Shown piece after piece: positions 1 through 48,204 of a stretch of DNA of 64,000 bases (the stretch's first letter is position 1; each line of letters opens with the position of its first letter). The DNA is taken from positions 3,990,461-4,054,460 of the forward strand of contig CM068313.1 in NCBI GenBank assembly GCA_034766995.1, written 5' to 3'. Made by a program: the position numbers and the translations under genes. The notes below the pieces were generated by a model, which was not told the DNA's origin, did no database searches, and saw only the letters and a list, made by a program, of their open reading frames with translations. Origin of the DNA: Acanthacorydalis orientalis. Lineage: Eukaryota; Arthropoda; Insecta; Megaloptera; Corydalidae.

Positions 1-507
1 CACACAAACACGCCCACACATACACCCACACACACAGAGACAGACAGAAACAACAAACATATTCATTTATGTTAACATTCTGCAGACATCTCTTACTGAA
101 TAATAATAATTATGTGGAAAAAATATGTACATGCCGATACGAAAGAAACTGGAGCAGGAAGACGGGCTCGAGGTAACCTCACACTTGTATTTCGCTACAC
201 TTCTGTCTCAATAAAATTAACATCAATTTGTATTCATTCGCGAGACGTGCGGGAAGACTGTGAAATGGAAACTTTCTCCAAGGACAACCGACATTCCATT
301 TTCTTGTCTAATGCTCGCGAAATTTGATATTTATTGCTCTTATTTCGTTCCACGTACGAGATAATTTCTCTTTTATGGATAAAATGACACATTTCGTTTA
401 TTGCTTTTTGACACCTTGTCATGTTTCATACGGACTGGTTTTACAGTAACGATCGCTCGACCTGCACATAAAATTTGGAACGATTTTTCATATAATTGAA
501 TTTGTTA

Positions 508-1797
508 GGTTGGTGTGAAAATAATTGCGGTTTTTATCATTTTAAGTTTGGGGACGATTTTTCTTGCTACCGTTATGTTCTGTTATAGTCATGTTATACA
601 TCATTCTAAAGAATAAAATCAGCGCTATCGATTTCAGCTTATGTCTATTGTTTCTATTCTTTAGTATTGTTGGAGATAACATCTTAAATCAGTCATGGAA
701 AAAAAGAAAATTCGTGTGATTTGGTTGCATGAATTTAAATTGGGACGGTGAATCAACAGGAACTGCTGAAAATATCAAATTTGTTTTTGGTGAAGAGTCA
801 GTTAGGTAAAGCACAGCTCAATACTGGCCACAAATTTTTTCGTAATGAAAACAAAAGCCTTTATGTGGTGGAGGAGAATCATGCACATCCTTTAACTATA
901 GACAATAATGATTTAAGAACCATGATTGAAGCGGACCCACGTAAAACAACTCGAGATGTGGCAGAAGAACTCAATGTCAATCATTCAACAGTTGTTTGAC
1001 ATTTGAGCCTAATTGGAAAAACATAAAAGCTGGATAAATGGGTGCCGTACGAACTAAACGAACATCAAGCGATTCGGCGATAAGAAGTCTGACTGTGCTT
1101 CTTTTACATGACAAAAATTATCTCTTTTTTGAGGCTTTGTCACATGTGATGAAAGTGAATTCTGTATAATAATCGAAAACGTTCATCACAGTGAATAGAC
1201 CGAAGAGAAGTACCAAAACTGTTTCCTAAACCGAAGCTTCATGAAAAAAAGATTATGGTCACTATTTGGTGGTCGGAAATTGGCATCATTCGCTACAATT
1301 TCTTAAATCCTGGTGGAACAATAACAGCAGAAAAATATTGACAGGAAATTGAAAAAATGCATGAGAAGTTGCATCGTTTTCGGCCAGCATTAGTCAATCG
1401 AAGAGGACCGATTCTTCTTCATGACAACGCCCCGACCACACGTCTCACAAATGATTTTAAATAAATGAAATGAACTGGGTTATGTAACCTCACCTCGCCC
1501 ACCTCATTCTCCGGATCTGTCTCTGACAGACTATTATTTTTTTAAACATCTAAGTAATTTCCTACAACAGAACATTTTCAAAGATTAAGAGTGTCAGCTC
1601 AAAGCGCTTTCGACGAATTCATTAATTCCAGAACTCTAGAATTCTATCTTGTAGGAATGAACAGACTTGTTTCCCGTTGGGAGGAATGTGTGCAGGCCAA
1701 TGGTCTTTATTTTCGTCCATAAATATGATTTTTAACTGATATATATGCGTCTTTATACTCGATGCCAAAAAAAACGCAATTATTTTTACACCAAACT
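508..1797 (+). mobile_element. Mariner copy 1, full length but inactivated
   Basis: A 1.29-kb element with inverted ends (GGTTGGTGTGAAAATAATTG and, at the right, its complement with changes) flanked by TA. The ends resemble the Hsmar1/cecropia-type mariner terminus. The transposase relic runs from an ATG at 695 to about 1737. Recognisable are the N-terminal helix-turn-helix region, NDLRTMIEADPRKTTRDVAE, a catalytic-region LLHDNAP motif and HSPDLSLTDYYFF, the usual third-D segment of DD34D mariners. Stops and frameshifts break it many times, so it is non-autonomous. It sits in a dynein intron in the sense direction. Confidence 0.9.
695..1737 (+). pseudogene. Mariner transposase pseudogene (copy 1)
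   Basis: The longest open stretch, 748-999, carries the helix-turn-helix region with EADPRKTTRDVAEELNVNHS. It is closed by TGA at a point where mariners usually have Arg-His-Leu, a CGA-to-TGA change. Later pieces keep LLHDNAP and SPDLSLTDYYFF in different frames. No full reading frame remains. Confidence 0.85.
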
Positions 1798-3163
1798 AAT
1801 ATTTCGATTTTTTTTACGATTTCGTCTCCTTATATGAGATAAAAACATAACTGTGTATTAATATTTTTAAGAATTTATTTGGTTCGATAAAAAAATACCC
1901 GGACTAGTGTCATCAAACTTTATTCATTAGATTTAAAAATTAGGCCGTTTTGTTTTCTTCAGTAAGATCGTGCGGTACACGAACACCTTCTCTCTACATA
2001 TTTCCATTTTTTTTCTTGTACTGTTGAGCAGAGGCACTGAAGTCCATTAGACAATTCTTGAATTGTTTATTCTGGATTTTCTTCGATTTCCTCCAGCACC
2101 ACTGTATCAGCTTAACAAAAAAACGTTCCGGTACCCGTGATACTTCCTGTTAATTTAAGAAGCCATTTTGTATGTGTTGTAGTACAACATTTAAATTAAA
2201 CTGTATATCTTAACAGTTACTAACACTGTCTCCTGTGATTGTTAGTTAGTTTCTAGCATTGATTGTTTTATCATGACAACAATTAAAATATAATTGTTGT
2301 GCCGACGTCTCTAGTCAGTGAAACAGGTACTCTCGATATGTTCGGTTGTGTAGATGCTGGATATTCAATAAAATAGATTTTCATGTTAATGAATCAGTTG
2401 AGTTCATGTTACGCCTGCGATTCATCAACAGTATGCATTGTCTTTTTTTTTTAAAAAAAAACACAAGCAAAAAATGTGTTGTTGGTAAGAAGGTATAAAC
2501 ATTTTCAATCGTCTAAGAACGTGTCAAGAAAACTGCGTCTCACTTTCTTAATCTATTTCGACTTGGACAAGAAGCCTAACACTGGCGACCACAACATTTT
2601 AACGACCGATCGATCAAAACAATACAAACGATTAAACGTTCTGTTTGTTTTTCGAACGTTCCATGTGCACGACGCCCGCCATTAATATAATTGCATCTGG
2701 ACGCGAGAACAAGACACGAGAAAAAAATATTCCGCCACTAATTGCGACTGTCGGACGGACAGAGTTTATGGGATCCGCTCGACGGACGCGATTTATGGCC
2801 GCTCGTTTTTTAAACGAACGCGTCGATTGCGACAGGTCGCCGCATTGTGTGTGTGTGTGTTGTGTGTGTTCATTAAAGAGTATCTGAATAATTATTACAC
2901 GTCGGATGAGAACCAGTCATAATTGATATACGATATGTTTGTTATGTGTGTGTATATACGGTCGGAGAGACTTTTTTTGGTCGACCGCACGTGCTTGTTT
3001 TATGTGAAAATCGATTTCTCCTTCGACTATGACGCATAGTGAGGAGAAAATGTAAATACATACAATGTTTATGAATAGAGAGCAATGGAAATCTGGTATC
3101 AATTAGGACATGTTGTGCTTGAATGATTAAACGAAAAATAAAGAAGTAAACTTGTTGATGTCA

Positions 3164-3185
3164 ATTTTATATGTATATATATACA

Positions 3186-3264
<79 letters not shown>
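3164..3264. repeat. (TA)n microsatellite
   Basis: About 100 bp of TA dinucleotides interrupted by TACA steps. It abuts the left end of the relic at 3264-4075. The (IY)n reading frames across it are artefacts. Confidence 0.95.
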
Positions 3265-3266
<2 letters not shown>

Positions 3267-4075
3267 GAGTGACAATAGAGCGAGAAATTTCAAAAGAAGG
3301 CTTGCCGTTCGAGTGAGAGGATAAAATTAAGTGATACATTGTTAGTTATTCATGGCCATTTAGTGTAAACATGGAGCAGTGATCCGGCGCGCATCGATCT
3401 TTTACTGTGAAATCATTTTACAAAAATTTCGAGTCTGCTACAACTGTACAACAGCTATTCCGCAATCATTATGTAATAAAATTCCACGTGGTGAGCAGGT
3501 ACCGACCGTCCATGCCATCAACATGTCGGTTGAGAAGTTTGAAAAAACCGGTGAAACCGCATGAAATTCGAAGCAGCCAGAAGGACAGTAAGAACATCAG
3601 AAAACAGCGACCGTGTTAGAGTTGGTGTCGCGCGTAGCTCGCGACGTTCGGTCCACGAACACTCGCACTGCACTGGACATTAATAACACGGTCGACCGTC
3701 GAATGTTATGTGAAGATTTGAATTTTCAACCGTACAAACTTCAAACTGTTCAGGAGTTGACAGATACTGATTTGCTTGCTCGCATGAGTTTTGTCGAGGT
3801 GTGCTAGCGCGTTTGAATGGAGATAAGAACATGATTCAGAGTTTATTCATGTCAGATGAACCGGATTTTCATTTAACCCTTTTGCTGCACCGGAATCTAA
3901 TCCAGAGCGCGCGTGGCAGACAGTAGACATTTGACTGACTGATGATATGAGCTGGTAGCTTTTGTCTTGTATTCAATCAACATGCCAGATAAAATATATA
4001 CAGCACCATCATCTCGACAATGTCAAAAATAAAAATTCGCGTTTTAAAAGTTTTCCGTTTCTCTGACGCACCCTG
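3264..4075 (+). mobile_element. Tc1/mariner-like relic with DUF4817-type helix-turn-helix transposase, flanked by TA arrays
   Basis: The left end CAGGAGTGACA and right end TGACGCACCCTG are imperfect inverted copies (CAGGRGTG-type termini). TA arrays lie immediately outside both ends (3164-3263 and 4074-4098). Inside, from ATG 3371, a broken frame reads HRSFTVKSFYKNFESATTVQ, then RPSMPST, VEKFEKTGETA and later LNFQPYKLQTVQELTDTDL. This is the helix-turn-helix plus linker order of the transposases annotated DUF4817 in insects. The DDE region is largely lost after MSDEPDFHL, so the element is internally deleted. Confidence 0.75.
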
Positions 4076-4116
<41 letters not shown>

Positions 4117-4117
4117 T
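4074..4117. repeat. (TA)n(GT)n compound microsatellite
   Basis: TA repeats pass into GT repeats directly after the CCCTG terminus of the relic. Confidence 0.95.
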
Positions 4118-4439
4118 AATTTGATTGATCAAGAAATAACACTTTTTAACTTTTTTTCCTGTAATTTGTTGGTTATTAAAGTTAAGTGCCCATGAAAAAC
4201 TAAGCTAATTATCGTCTTTCCTGTAGATTTTATATGATGAAGGGTGTGTTCTGTCATATCACCTTATCCACATTTCTATAGGGATCATTCTAAAAAAATG
4301 TCAAGGTAGAGAAAGATCTGTGTGAGATTTTCTTATAAGGGAATAAACAACAATCAATACGGGTTTTTAATTCGAAGAGAAAATAATAAACACACTAAAA
4401 ACCAAATAATATGTAATAAATTTCTACAGTTTCACACTT

Positions 4440-4990
4440 GAATTCACTATACAGTTCTGATATTGCAGTTTGTGAGATGAAAAGAGTTCATTTGTGGACG
4501 TGCTGTGTCAGAATTGCATTTTAATAATATCCAGTAATGGTTCGTACGATGACAGTTTTGTACACTGTGGGGAAAATGAGTTAGAAGATAATATAAAGTG
4601 AATGTGTGAAAGAGAACGAACGATAGACACGTCTTTTAGAAATCGGAACACTTTTGTTTAAAAATAAAAATCTGAACCCTTTTGTTATTATCTATCTGTG
4701 ATGTTCACATATTTCAGCAGCAAACTGAGAATCGGTCCGAATTTCTATCAGTTGTAATTCATTTCTCTGAAACAGAACAATGGATCTAAATTGAACTTGC
4801 ATATAAACTATCTCTTATTCATGAACTTACATTTATATTCATAATTAAAAAAAATGAACGTGAATACTGACTTCCTTTCATATCAACAATTAAATTAAAT
4901 GAATGAGCTTTGACATTAATGAAATTCTACATATAACAGAAATAATATACAATAAACCAACTCCGATTGGAATAATTTGAAAACCTTCAA
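4440..4990 (+). repeat. 540-bp dispersed duplication, copy A
   Basis: Matches 9770-10290 over its whole length with scattered differences. Shared landmarks are GAAAATGAGTTAGAAGATAA and CCAACTCCGATTGGAATAAT. It starts with the foldback-family motif (GTTTGTGAGATGAA at 4468). It may be a non-autonomous element or an old segmental duplication; no coding content was seen. Confidence 0.8.
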
Positions 4991-5220
4991 TGGAAATTTA
5001 AATACGAAATGAATCTTAATGGAATAAAATATAATTTACATTTATTTATAATTAGAATACACAGAATATACGAAACAGTTTTCTGTTTTCCAAATAAATT
5101 ATTTTCTCATCCAGAAAAAAATAGATTTTCTGCTGATCGAAAATTTTTAATAAATATCATTAAATCTTTAAATTTTTTTGATTGTTTATGCGGATTTTGT
5201 AAAAATATTTTTTAGAACTC

Positions 5221-5390
5221 TAAAACAGATGCATCGCTATCGAAATGCGCATAAACGACAATCAATAATGATTTAACGATCATTTTTGACCAGAAAATTG
5301 TTTTGTGCATGTGGGATCAGACACAAATCCATTTGTGAAAGTGAATTTAGCCACAATGTTTGAACTGTATTGTGACAATAAAATGTTTGT
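5221..5390 (+). repeat. Foldback-family repeat, right half
   Basis: Carries the family landmarks in order: CGAAATGCGCATAA, CAATCAATAATGATT, TGTGGGAT, CATTTGTGAAAGTGAATTTA and GAACTGTATTGTGA. It ends about 30 bp before the splice acceptor of the first visible dynein exon. Confidence 0.75.
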
Positions 5391-5422
5391 ACAGATTTTG
5401 GGCAATTCATATTCACTTCCAG

Positions 5423-42782
<37,360 letters not shown>

Positions 42783-43085
42783 ATTCATTTTCCATATATT
42801 TTTCAGACTGTATTATTTGATAATTAAATTTTTTAAAGATATTACTTTAACCGCATTGTTCAATTACATAAACATAAATACAAAGAGTAGTTTCACAATT
42901 CTTGTTCAGATAAATAACAAATAGTTGGTACATTGAGTATTTATAAAATTTTAAAATCATTTTCCAAACTCTTAGTGAAAGAACATTGCTTATAATTGTT
43001 CTTGATGTATATTTGGAGCTTCGAATTTTCAAAAATCAGTTATAATTGTCGATTATGGCACTTATGATTCAAAATTATCAATAAA
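42783..43085 (+). other. Dnah1 3' UTR and candidate polyadenylation signals
   Basis: ATTAAA near 42824 and AATAAA at 43080-43085 are the candidate signals after the stop; the transcript end is not determinable from sequence alone. Confidence 0.5.
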
Positions 43086-44436
43086 AAAAAAATAACAGTT
43101 TAAACGGAATCAAAGGATATAAATAATAGATCCGAGAGATTAAAAATGAACAATATTTTATTATTTCTGTGCCCATACACTTTTGTTATTTAAATTCTTA
43201 AAAGTTTTTTCTAAAATTCTATTTATATTTTTTTTATAAATTAATTTTAGATTTATGTTTTAAAAAAAAATAGTTTTATTATATTTTTTCCTTAATATTG
43301 TAATTATGTGTGTGTATGTTTGACATGTCATTTAAAGCATTTTTTTTTAATTTTATAAATCAAATTAAGATTTAATTATTTTTCACAGATTAATTTTGTT
43401 ATTCGTATTTTTTAGGATATGTGTGTGTGTATTTGGACATTTCCCATCTACCCATTTATTTTATTTTTATGAAATGAATTAAATTTAGATTTATATGTGT
43501 TCTACAAATTAAATATGATCTTAATCTCTTCTACCATATTATTGTTGTATGTAAGTATGTTTTCAACTTTTTATACATGCTTTTTTAACTGGCATTTTTA
43601 AAAAATATCAATTTTGTAATATTCTTGTATAATTTTTAAAATGTGTTCATATTGTTTAATAGCCTATTATAATTTGTTGTTTGTTGATTGTTTCTTTAAT
43701 TAAAGGATTAGGATGAAGTTTAGTGAAAAAATTACCTTTGTCTGTTGAATTTTTGAAGATTTCAGTATCCACCCAAATTAATAATTATTTTTTTTAAATA
43801 AAATAATTTAATAATTTGTGAGTATACAATTTTTAGAAATTAAATTGTGCATATTTTCTAATTGAAATATTAATATATAGTTCTCATATGTCAGTTTTAT
43901 TTTAATATTTACTTTTTGTTCTTTTAGAACATAGAAAACCGAAAAATCTATGTTGGTGTTATGAAGATGATTGGATGGGATCGAAATATACACAAATTCC
44001 TTTCAAAAATGATTGAATATTTTTAACTAGAATTTTTTGGTGGTTTGTATGATGAAAAAGGGATTTATGTGTAGAACCAAAAGATACTTTTAATTGAATT
44101 TTAGAAATTTCCTAATAATAGAATGGTTGTTGGCAATGTTATCAATAAATTTTCTAAAAATCATTATTTACTTTTTAGGAACATTAATTTTAAAAATTGG
44201 ATTTTATATTTGGTCATGAATATTTAAAGCATAAATTGAAACACTAATTTCATTTTGCATTATTTATTTCTTGGAATTTTTGTTTGTTTCACCAATTTAA
44301 TCAAAAACTAATTTATTAGATTTTCTTTTTTTATAATAAATATAATAGGAGAAAATTCAATGAGATTTCTAAGAAAGAGTGGGAATACACAACTTTCGTA
44401 TTTATAGAAAAAAACCCTTATATTTCTAATTTCCTA
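43086..44436. other. Intergenic region between the convergent 3' ends of Dnah1 and Slimp
   Basis: Extremely AT-rich. Contains a degenerate three-unit tandem repeat (43228-43585) and a foldback-family fragment (43985-44130). No gene seen. Confidence 0.65.
43228..43585 (+). repeat. Degenerate tandem repeat, three units of about 120 bp
   Basis: Units start near 43228, 43352 and 43467 with TTTTATAAATTAATTTTAGA-like sequence. Each ends with a GTGTGTGTAT or GTATGTAAGTATG block plus a TTTGACAT or TTTGGACATT-like tail. Confidence 0.6.
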
Positions 44437-44442
44437 TTTATT
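44437..44442 (-). terminator. Polyadenylation signal AATAAA for Slimp
   Basis: AATAAA on the minus strand 24-29 nt beyond the Slimp stop codon, implying a very short 3' UTR. Confidence 0.65.
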
Positions 44443-44465
44443 ACAAAACAATACAAATACATTTC

Positions 44466-45821
44466 TCAACAAAACGAATTATGTACAAATTCTTTCACAT
44501 CAATTTTATCTGACTGTTCCAGGACACAAGCAAGAAACTTAGCATAGTTTAAAACAGTGCCAGAAACAACTTTAGGGTAAAACCGTTCCTTGTTTTCATT
44601 ATATGTGAACAGAAGTCTTTTACTGATGTAATTATCACACATCGATAAATGGCCTACTGCTGTATAAGATTTCAAATACGGAGAATACATCTCGAAGTCA
44701 GCTCTTAGTGATTCCCATCGTTCTAATTCTTTTGCAGTCTTGTAAACGACACGGAAATGGTGACCGAGACTTTCGTAGAACTCTACTGTTTTTGTGAGTA
44801 AATCATCGAATTCAGTATTCATTTCCTTTTCAGAATCCAAACAAGCGACAAATACTTGAAAAGCGGTCGTTTGGGAAACGTTGAAGAGTCCTGAATCAGT
44901 ATTGGACGTATTCGGTGTGTACTGACGTCCGACTGTGAACCTTTTCAGAGGTAATAATGAGGAGAAAATTGAATTTTTCGTATGGTATGCCATAAATGAG
45001 ACCAATGAAGCGCCGCCGACTAAATGCAATCTTTGACATGGATTCATTTCATCTTTTTCTGGTTCTTCCAATGTATATACTTTGGTGTTATCTTCATAAT
45101 CAATACCACAGCCTTCAACAACTACACTGCGGCTAAAATCATAATTGGAGAATTCAACAAAACCAGCTTTTGAAAAATGGTCACCCAGTTTGAACATTAA
45201 GTCCAGCTCATAAACGGCTGCCTCATTTTTAAGAAAATACATTGATGGTGTTTCAAAATCAATAAGATCTTTTTCTTTACCTACATCGATATGAAATAAG
45301 GAATGTGTAATCGGTTTATCTTTGAATGAATGAAAAATGTTATCATCTGCAAGAGGAGTCTGTTGGTGTAAATCATTTGGAAGCTGTAAAAGTTGTAAGA
45401 CTACATTTTCTTCTAGTTTCCATAAATGCTCTTTGATGCTTTTCAGATCGTCCCTTAATAGTTTCCCCAAATCAACTAAATGTTGAATCTCTTTGTCAAG
45501 GGAATCAGTCCTTTGTTCCTTATTCAGCAATTTAATTTTTTCAGCGATTGTCACACGTTTCATCTCTAGAGTTAACTTTTGCCCTTCGATTAGTTTATAA
45601 GCATCCCACATCTTTTTTAAATTAATTACATCTATATCTATATTTCTATTTATAACATTCTCGCTTAAGCTATCGATATTTTTAAATTTTTCACCGAAAT
45701 CTAAACAAGGAACAAGTATTGCATACATGCTTCTCGCTTTATCACCTGATACAAACAACGCAGAGCTAAATGCTCGGGCCAAACAAACTTTATAATTATA
45801 GAATATTTTATTTAGAAACAT
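44466..45821 (-). CDS. Slimp: SLIMP, seryl-tRNA synthetase-like insect mitochondrial protein (451 aa)
   Basis: A paralogue of mitochondrial seryl-tRNA synthetase found in insects; in Drosophila it is reported to be mitochondrial, essential, without serylation activity, and partnered with the true mitochondrial SerRS. Here: a basic/aromatic N-terminus (about 1-25, MFLNKIFYNYKVCLARAF) fits a targeting peptide; residues about 68-145 form the long helical arm of SerRS, followed by LPNDLHQQTP; 195-440 is a class II core-like domain. Catalytic marks are missing: the usual TSE loop reads HLVGGASLVS (266-275), motif 2 Phe-Arg-x-Glu reads RFTVGRQYTP (294-303), and motif 3 lacks the Gly-x-Gly-x-Gly-x-Arg pattern (VVSGTVLNYA, 418-427). 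The frame is uninterrupted. The start lies 37 bp downstream of the ZNF593 stop on the same strand, with a TTTGCAG acceptor-like site between. Confidence 0.9.
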   Translation of the reverse strand: MFLNKIFYNYKVCLARAFSSALFVSGDKARSMYAILVPCLDFGEKFKNIDSLSENVINRNIDIDVINLKKMWDAYKLIEGQKLTLEMKRVTIAEKIKLLNKEQRTDSLDKEIQHLVDLGKLLRDDLKSIKEHLWKLEENVVLQLLQLPNDLHQQTPLADDNIFHSFKDKPITHSLFHIDVGKEKDLIDFETPSMYFLKNEAAVYELDLMFKLGDHFSKAGFVEFSNYDFSRSVVVEGCGIDYEDNTKVYTLEEPEKDEMNPCQRLHLVGGASLVSFMAYHTKNSIFSSLLPLKRFTVGRQYTPNTSNTDSGLFNVSQTTAFQVFVACLDSEKEMNTEFDDLLTKTVEFYESLGHHFRVVYKTAKELERWESLRADFEMYSPYLKSYTAVGHLSMCDNYISKRLLFTYNENKERFYPKVVSGTVLNYAKFLACVLEQSDKIDVKEFVHNSFC

Positions 45822-45858
45822 TTTTTTTTGACTTTAAATATACAGTTCTGCAAATTAG
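45822..45858 (-). promoter_or_regulatory. 37-bp ZNF593-Slimp spacer with acceptor-like TTTGCAG
   Basis: On the minus strand the spacer reads CTAATTTGCAG then AACTG. A branch-like CTAAT and a 3' splice-site-like CAG sit 27 nt before the Slimp ATG. It is too short for an ordinary independent promoter plus terminator, so the Slimp mRNA probably starts inside or upstream of ZNF593. Confidence 0.5.
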
Positions 45859-46020
45859 TTAATTTTCAGCAGTTACTTCCATATTATCCTCATCAGTTTT
45901 TTGTATAGTTTCGATTTTCCTCTTCTTTGCTTCCTTAAAATTACCAAAACCAGCCGCACGTTCTGAATCTTCTATCGTGTACGGTTCTATTTCAAGAGCT
46001 TTCATACGCCTTTTATGTAC
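45859..46020 (-). CDS. ZNF593: ZNF593 exon 3
   Basis: Reads [20 protein letters not shown] then [15 protein letters not shown] to TAEN and TAA. Acceptor TTTGTCTAG. Confidence 0.93.
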   Translation of the reverse strand, partial: VHKRRMKALEIEPYTIEDSERAAGFGNFKEAKKRKIETIQKTDEDNMEVTAEN

Positions 46021-46741
46021 CTAGACAAACAAGACGTTTTTAAGTTTGTACTCTTACTAATGTCATCTTATCAATTTATCATTTGAATTTATTTATTTAT
46101 AAAGTGGTTTAATACAAGATAATACAGTTCTAACATTGGCTGAACTCATTTTCACAAATAAATTTCTTTTACATCCCATAGATTAGAATTTTTCTGGTCA
46201 AAAATTTTCAATCAATCAATATTAACTTTTTATTACTGTTTATACATATTTCAATGATTACTGTCATCTTCAGTGTACCACGGTACAGAAAAATCAGTGT
46301 TGAAAATACAAATTTCTCTGTACTTCTAGATTTAAATAAGCATAAGTAACAATCTTAGTTTTGTATAGTGAAAGAGAAACAATATGTGAAAATGGTTTAG
46401 TAAGATGTTCTATTGACGAATACATACTTTTGTTTTAAAATGTTCTTGTAAAGCGTGATTATTAATAAAATATCGGGCGCAATGCAAACAATAGAACTGC
46501 GCGTTTCCTGGTTTATCGATATCGACTTCTTGGTTTAACAATTCCTTCGCGTTGTCCGGCTTCAAATCTTTGTCGATCTGAAAAACATTGAGGTTATATC
46601 CGATCGAATAAATTGTAATTAAAATATAAATCTACATCAACAATCAAAAACCTCGTCTAAATCTTTTGTCCTGCGCTTAGTACGCCACTTTTTTTTCAAA
46701 TGCGTATCGCCGTAATGATATTTTTTCCGTTTATAAACCAT
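45859..46741 (-). CDS. ZNF593: Zinc finger protein 593 / Bud20 homologue (133 aa, 3 exons)
   Basis: Family role (known): a pre-60S ribosome factor with one U1-like C2H2 zinc finger, nucleolar/nuclear and shuttling with large-subunit export. Exons on the minus strand: 46741-46652 (30 codons), 46577-46428 (50 codons) and 46020-45859 (53 codons plus TAA), joined at GT-AG sites in phase 0. The N-terminus is basic ([20 protein letters not shown]) and leads into RRTKDLDE, as in the family. The finger is C60-x2-C63-x12-H76-x5-H82, with [19 protein letters not shown] at its core; the second intron falls between residues 80 and 81, so the last His comes from exon 3. The [15 protein letters not shown] block is the family's conserved tail. 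Length matches known members (about 130). Confidence 0.94.
46120..46330. repeat. Foldback-family repeat inside ZNF593 intron 2
   Basis: Carries GCTGAACTCATTTTCACAAA, CATCCCATAGATTAGAA, TTTATACATATTTCAATGAT, GTCATCTTCAGTGTACC and ACGGTACAGAAAAATC in family order (left half). Confidence 0.7.
46428..46577 (-). CDS. ZNF593: ZNF593 exon 2 (zinc finger)
   Basis: Reads [20 protein letters not shown] then [20 protein letters not shown] to HFKTK. Acceptor TTTTTCAG, donor GTATGT. Confidence 0.94.
46652..46741 (-). CDS. ZNF593: ZNF593 exon 1
   Basis: ATG at 46741; 30 codons [20 protein letters not shown] then [10 protein letters not shown]. Donor GTTTTTG is weak but is followed in phase by exon 2 after a 74-bp intron. 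Confidence 0.92.
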
Positions 46742-48112
46742 AGTAAGACTTCATCAATAACGTGGTTTCGAGATACTTTATCTATGGTGGTTTCGATTCT
46801 GTACACGTATGTTGATCTAAACTGTAAGAAGTAATTATTGAATGCTTTATTTGTCGTTCAGAATAGATTAAAAAAACAACATAAAATTAAATAAATTATA
46901 TGGCGTCTAAGGGTTATAGGATATGTTTTAAGGTTATGTAAATTTGTAGATATTTGAATTTTTTTAATTTTGATAAGAAGTATATGATTATATTATGTAA
47001 CTTCGTATCTAATGAGGTGTATTTGAATTACTAATCACCTTTTACTTAAAATAATGCAAAAAATTATTTTCTGAACGTAATAACGTGCAGCACTTGTCTG
47101 TAAAAGGAGTCGGAGGGAGAAGGAGAGATGGTGCAACATATCGGTTTAACTGTTTGTTTTCTATAGTAATACTCGCTGTGATTTTGATTGCTTTTATAGA
47201 TGTTTTTTTAAAAAAAAAGCTGGATCAATGATTATCATTGAGAGGGAGTGTAATTTAATCAGGATGTTTTATTTTACAATTGAATTGGGATCTGTTGTCG
47301 GTTACAAGCGGGGTACAAAACGCCACTGTAGCATATCCTATCTTTACCGACTGTGCAGCCAAGCATCGTTGCTTCTTTGTCGATACAACAGTATGCTAAA
47401 AGACCGCTTGATGGTGCGCTTACCCTCGATGGCTTTCGTCGACCGTCGAAAATGTAAATGGCCATCCGCTAGTTGAAAATCACAAGTTATTTTCGAAAGG
47501 ACCGTCGCGTTCGCCTCGTGGACCGGTGATGCGATTGCGAGGACCGCACGATATCGGTGTGAAAAAAATTGTTGCACGGCAGACACAAGTTCGTACGCGG
47601 CGCACGGACCGTAAATGCCAAGTGTTGTGCTAGACGTTTCGCGGTTTCTACCAATTTTCAATCCGGCCGCCATGTTTCTCTAGTATGTCTTGTCAAGCAT
47701 CATGGGTTAAGACGACAAGTCCGCTGTGCGTGTACATTCGTGTGTAGCTATGTGTAAATAAATCGGTGTGCCGTTTTCTCATACGGGAAAATCAAATCTG
47801 TGTGCCGTTTGATCCGCTCGTTCGTGTGCGAAAAGTCAGGAATGTATCTGCGCATTATTAGAGTGAGTGCAACGTCGTCCTAGCGCAGGGAGTCGGCTAC
47901 TGGCGAGCAAGCCGATTGCTAGCCAACCCTATAGCTACTTGTGCGGGAGTTGAACAATATCCGACGTCGGTTAGGCCCCAACTGCTATCTTTCGCGGTGT
48001 ATCTATTATTCTCTGGGTACGCTACACTCATTCGAATATGCTGATAATCGAATGCATTGTGCTAACACGTGTAGTGGTGCAGTTATAAAGTTGTGTGTGG
48101 TGCTGTGCTACT
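46742..48112. promoter_or_regulatory. Divergent promoter region between ZNF593 and Bap170
   Basis: The two start codons lie 1,371 bp apart, head to head. From about 47500 to 48110 the sequence becomes less AT-rich and CpG appears often (for example GTACGCGGCGCACGGACCG), fitting a 5' UTR and promoter for Bap170. Short open frames here have no recognisable content. Transcription start sites cannot be fixed from sequence. Confidence 0.5.
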
Positions 48113-48204
48113 ATGGCCAAAATTCTCGACAAGGACCCTGTAGTGTACAATCGGGAGCGAGATGTGTTTATGCGAGATCTTCAGCACTTCCACGACACCC
48201 GGGG
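48113..48204 (+). CDS. Bap170: Bap170 coding exon 1
   Basis: ATG at 48113 (context CTACTATGGCC). Donor GGGG/GTGAGT at 48205, phase 2. Confidence 0.88.

Larger units (their letters stand above)
1..5422 (+). other. Dynein intron upstream of the first visible exon
   Basis: No exon of AAA1-AAA3 was found here, in particular no AAA3 P-loop or sensor segment that should precede the AAA3 lid exon. It begins with (CA)n-like sequence (1-40) and holds a dead mariner (508-1797), a (GT)n tract at about 2847-2870, a TA array and Tc1/mariner-like relic (3164-4075), one copy of a 540-bp dispersed duplication (4440-4990) and half a foldback repeat (5221-5390). The rest is AT-rich DNA with nothing I can name. 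Confidence 0.7.

Noticed and set aside
1..5400. Missing dynein AAA1-AAA3 exons
   Set aside because: I looked for the P-loop GPPGxGKT and the AAA3 sensor blocks in all + frames and saw none, so these exons lie outside the window.
47228..47760. Short open frames on both strands upstream of Bap170
   Set aside because: No start context, splice support or recognisable residues; better explained as promoter or 5' UTR of higher GC.
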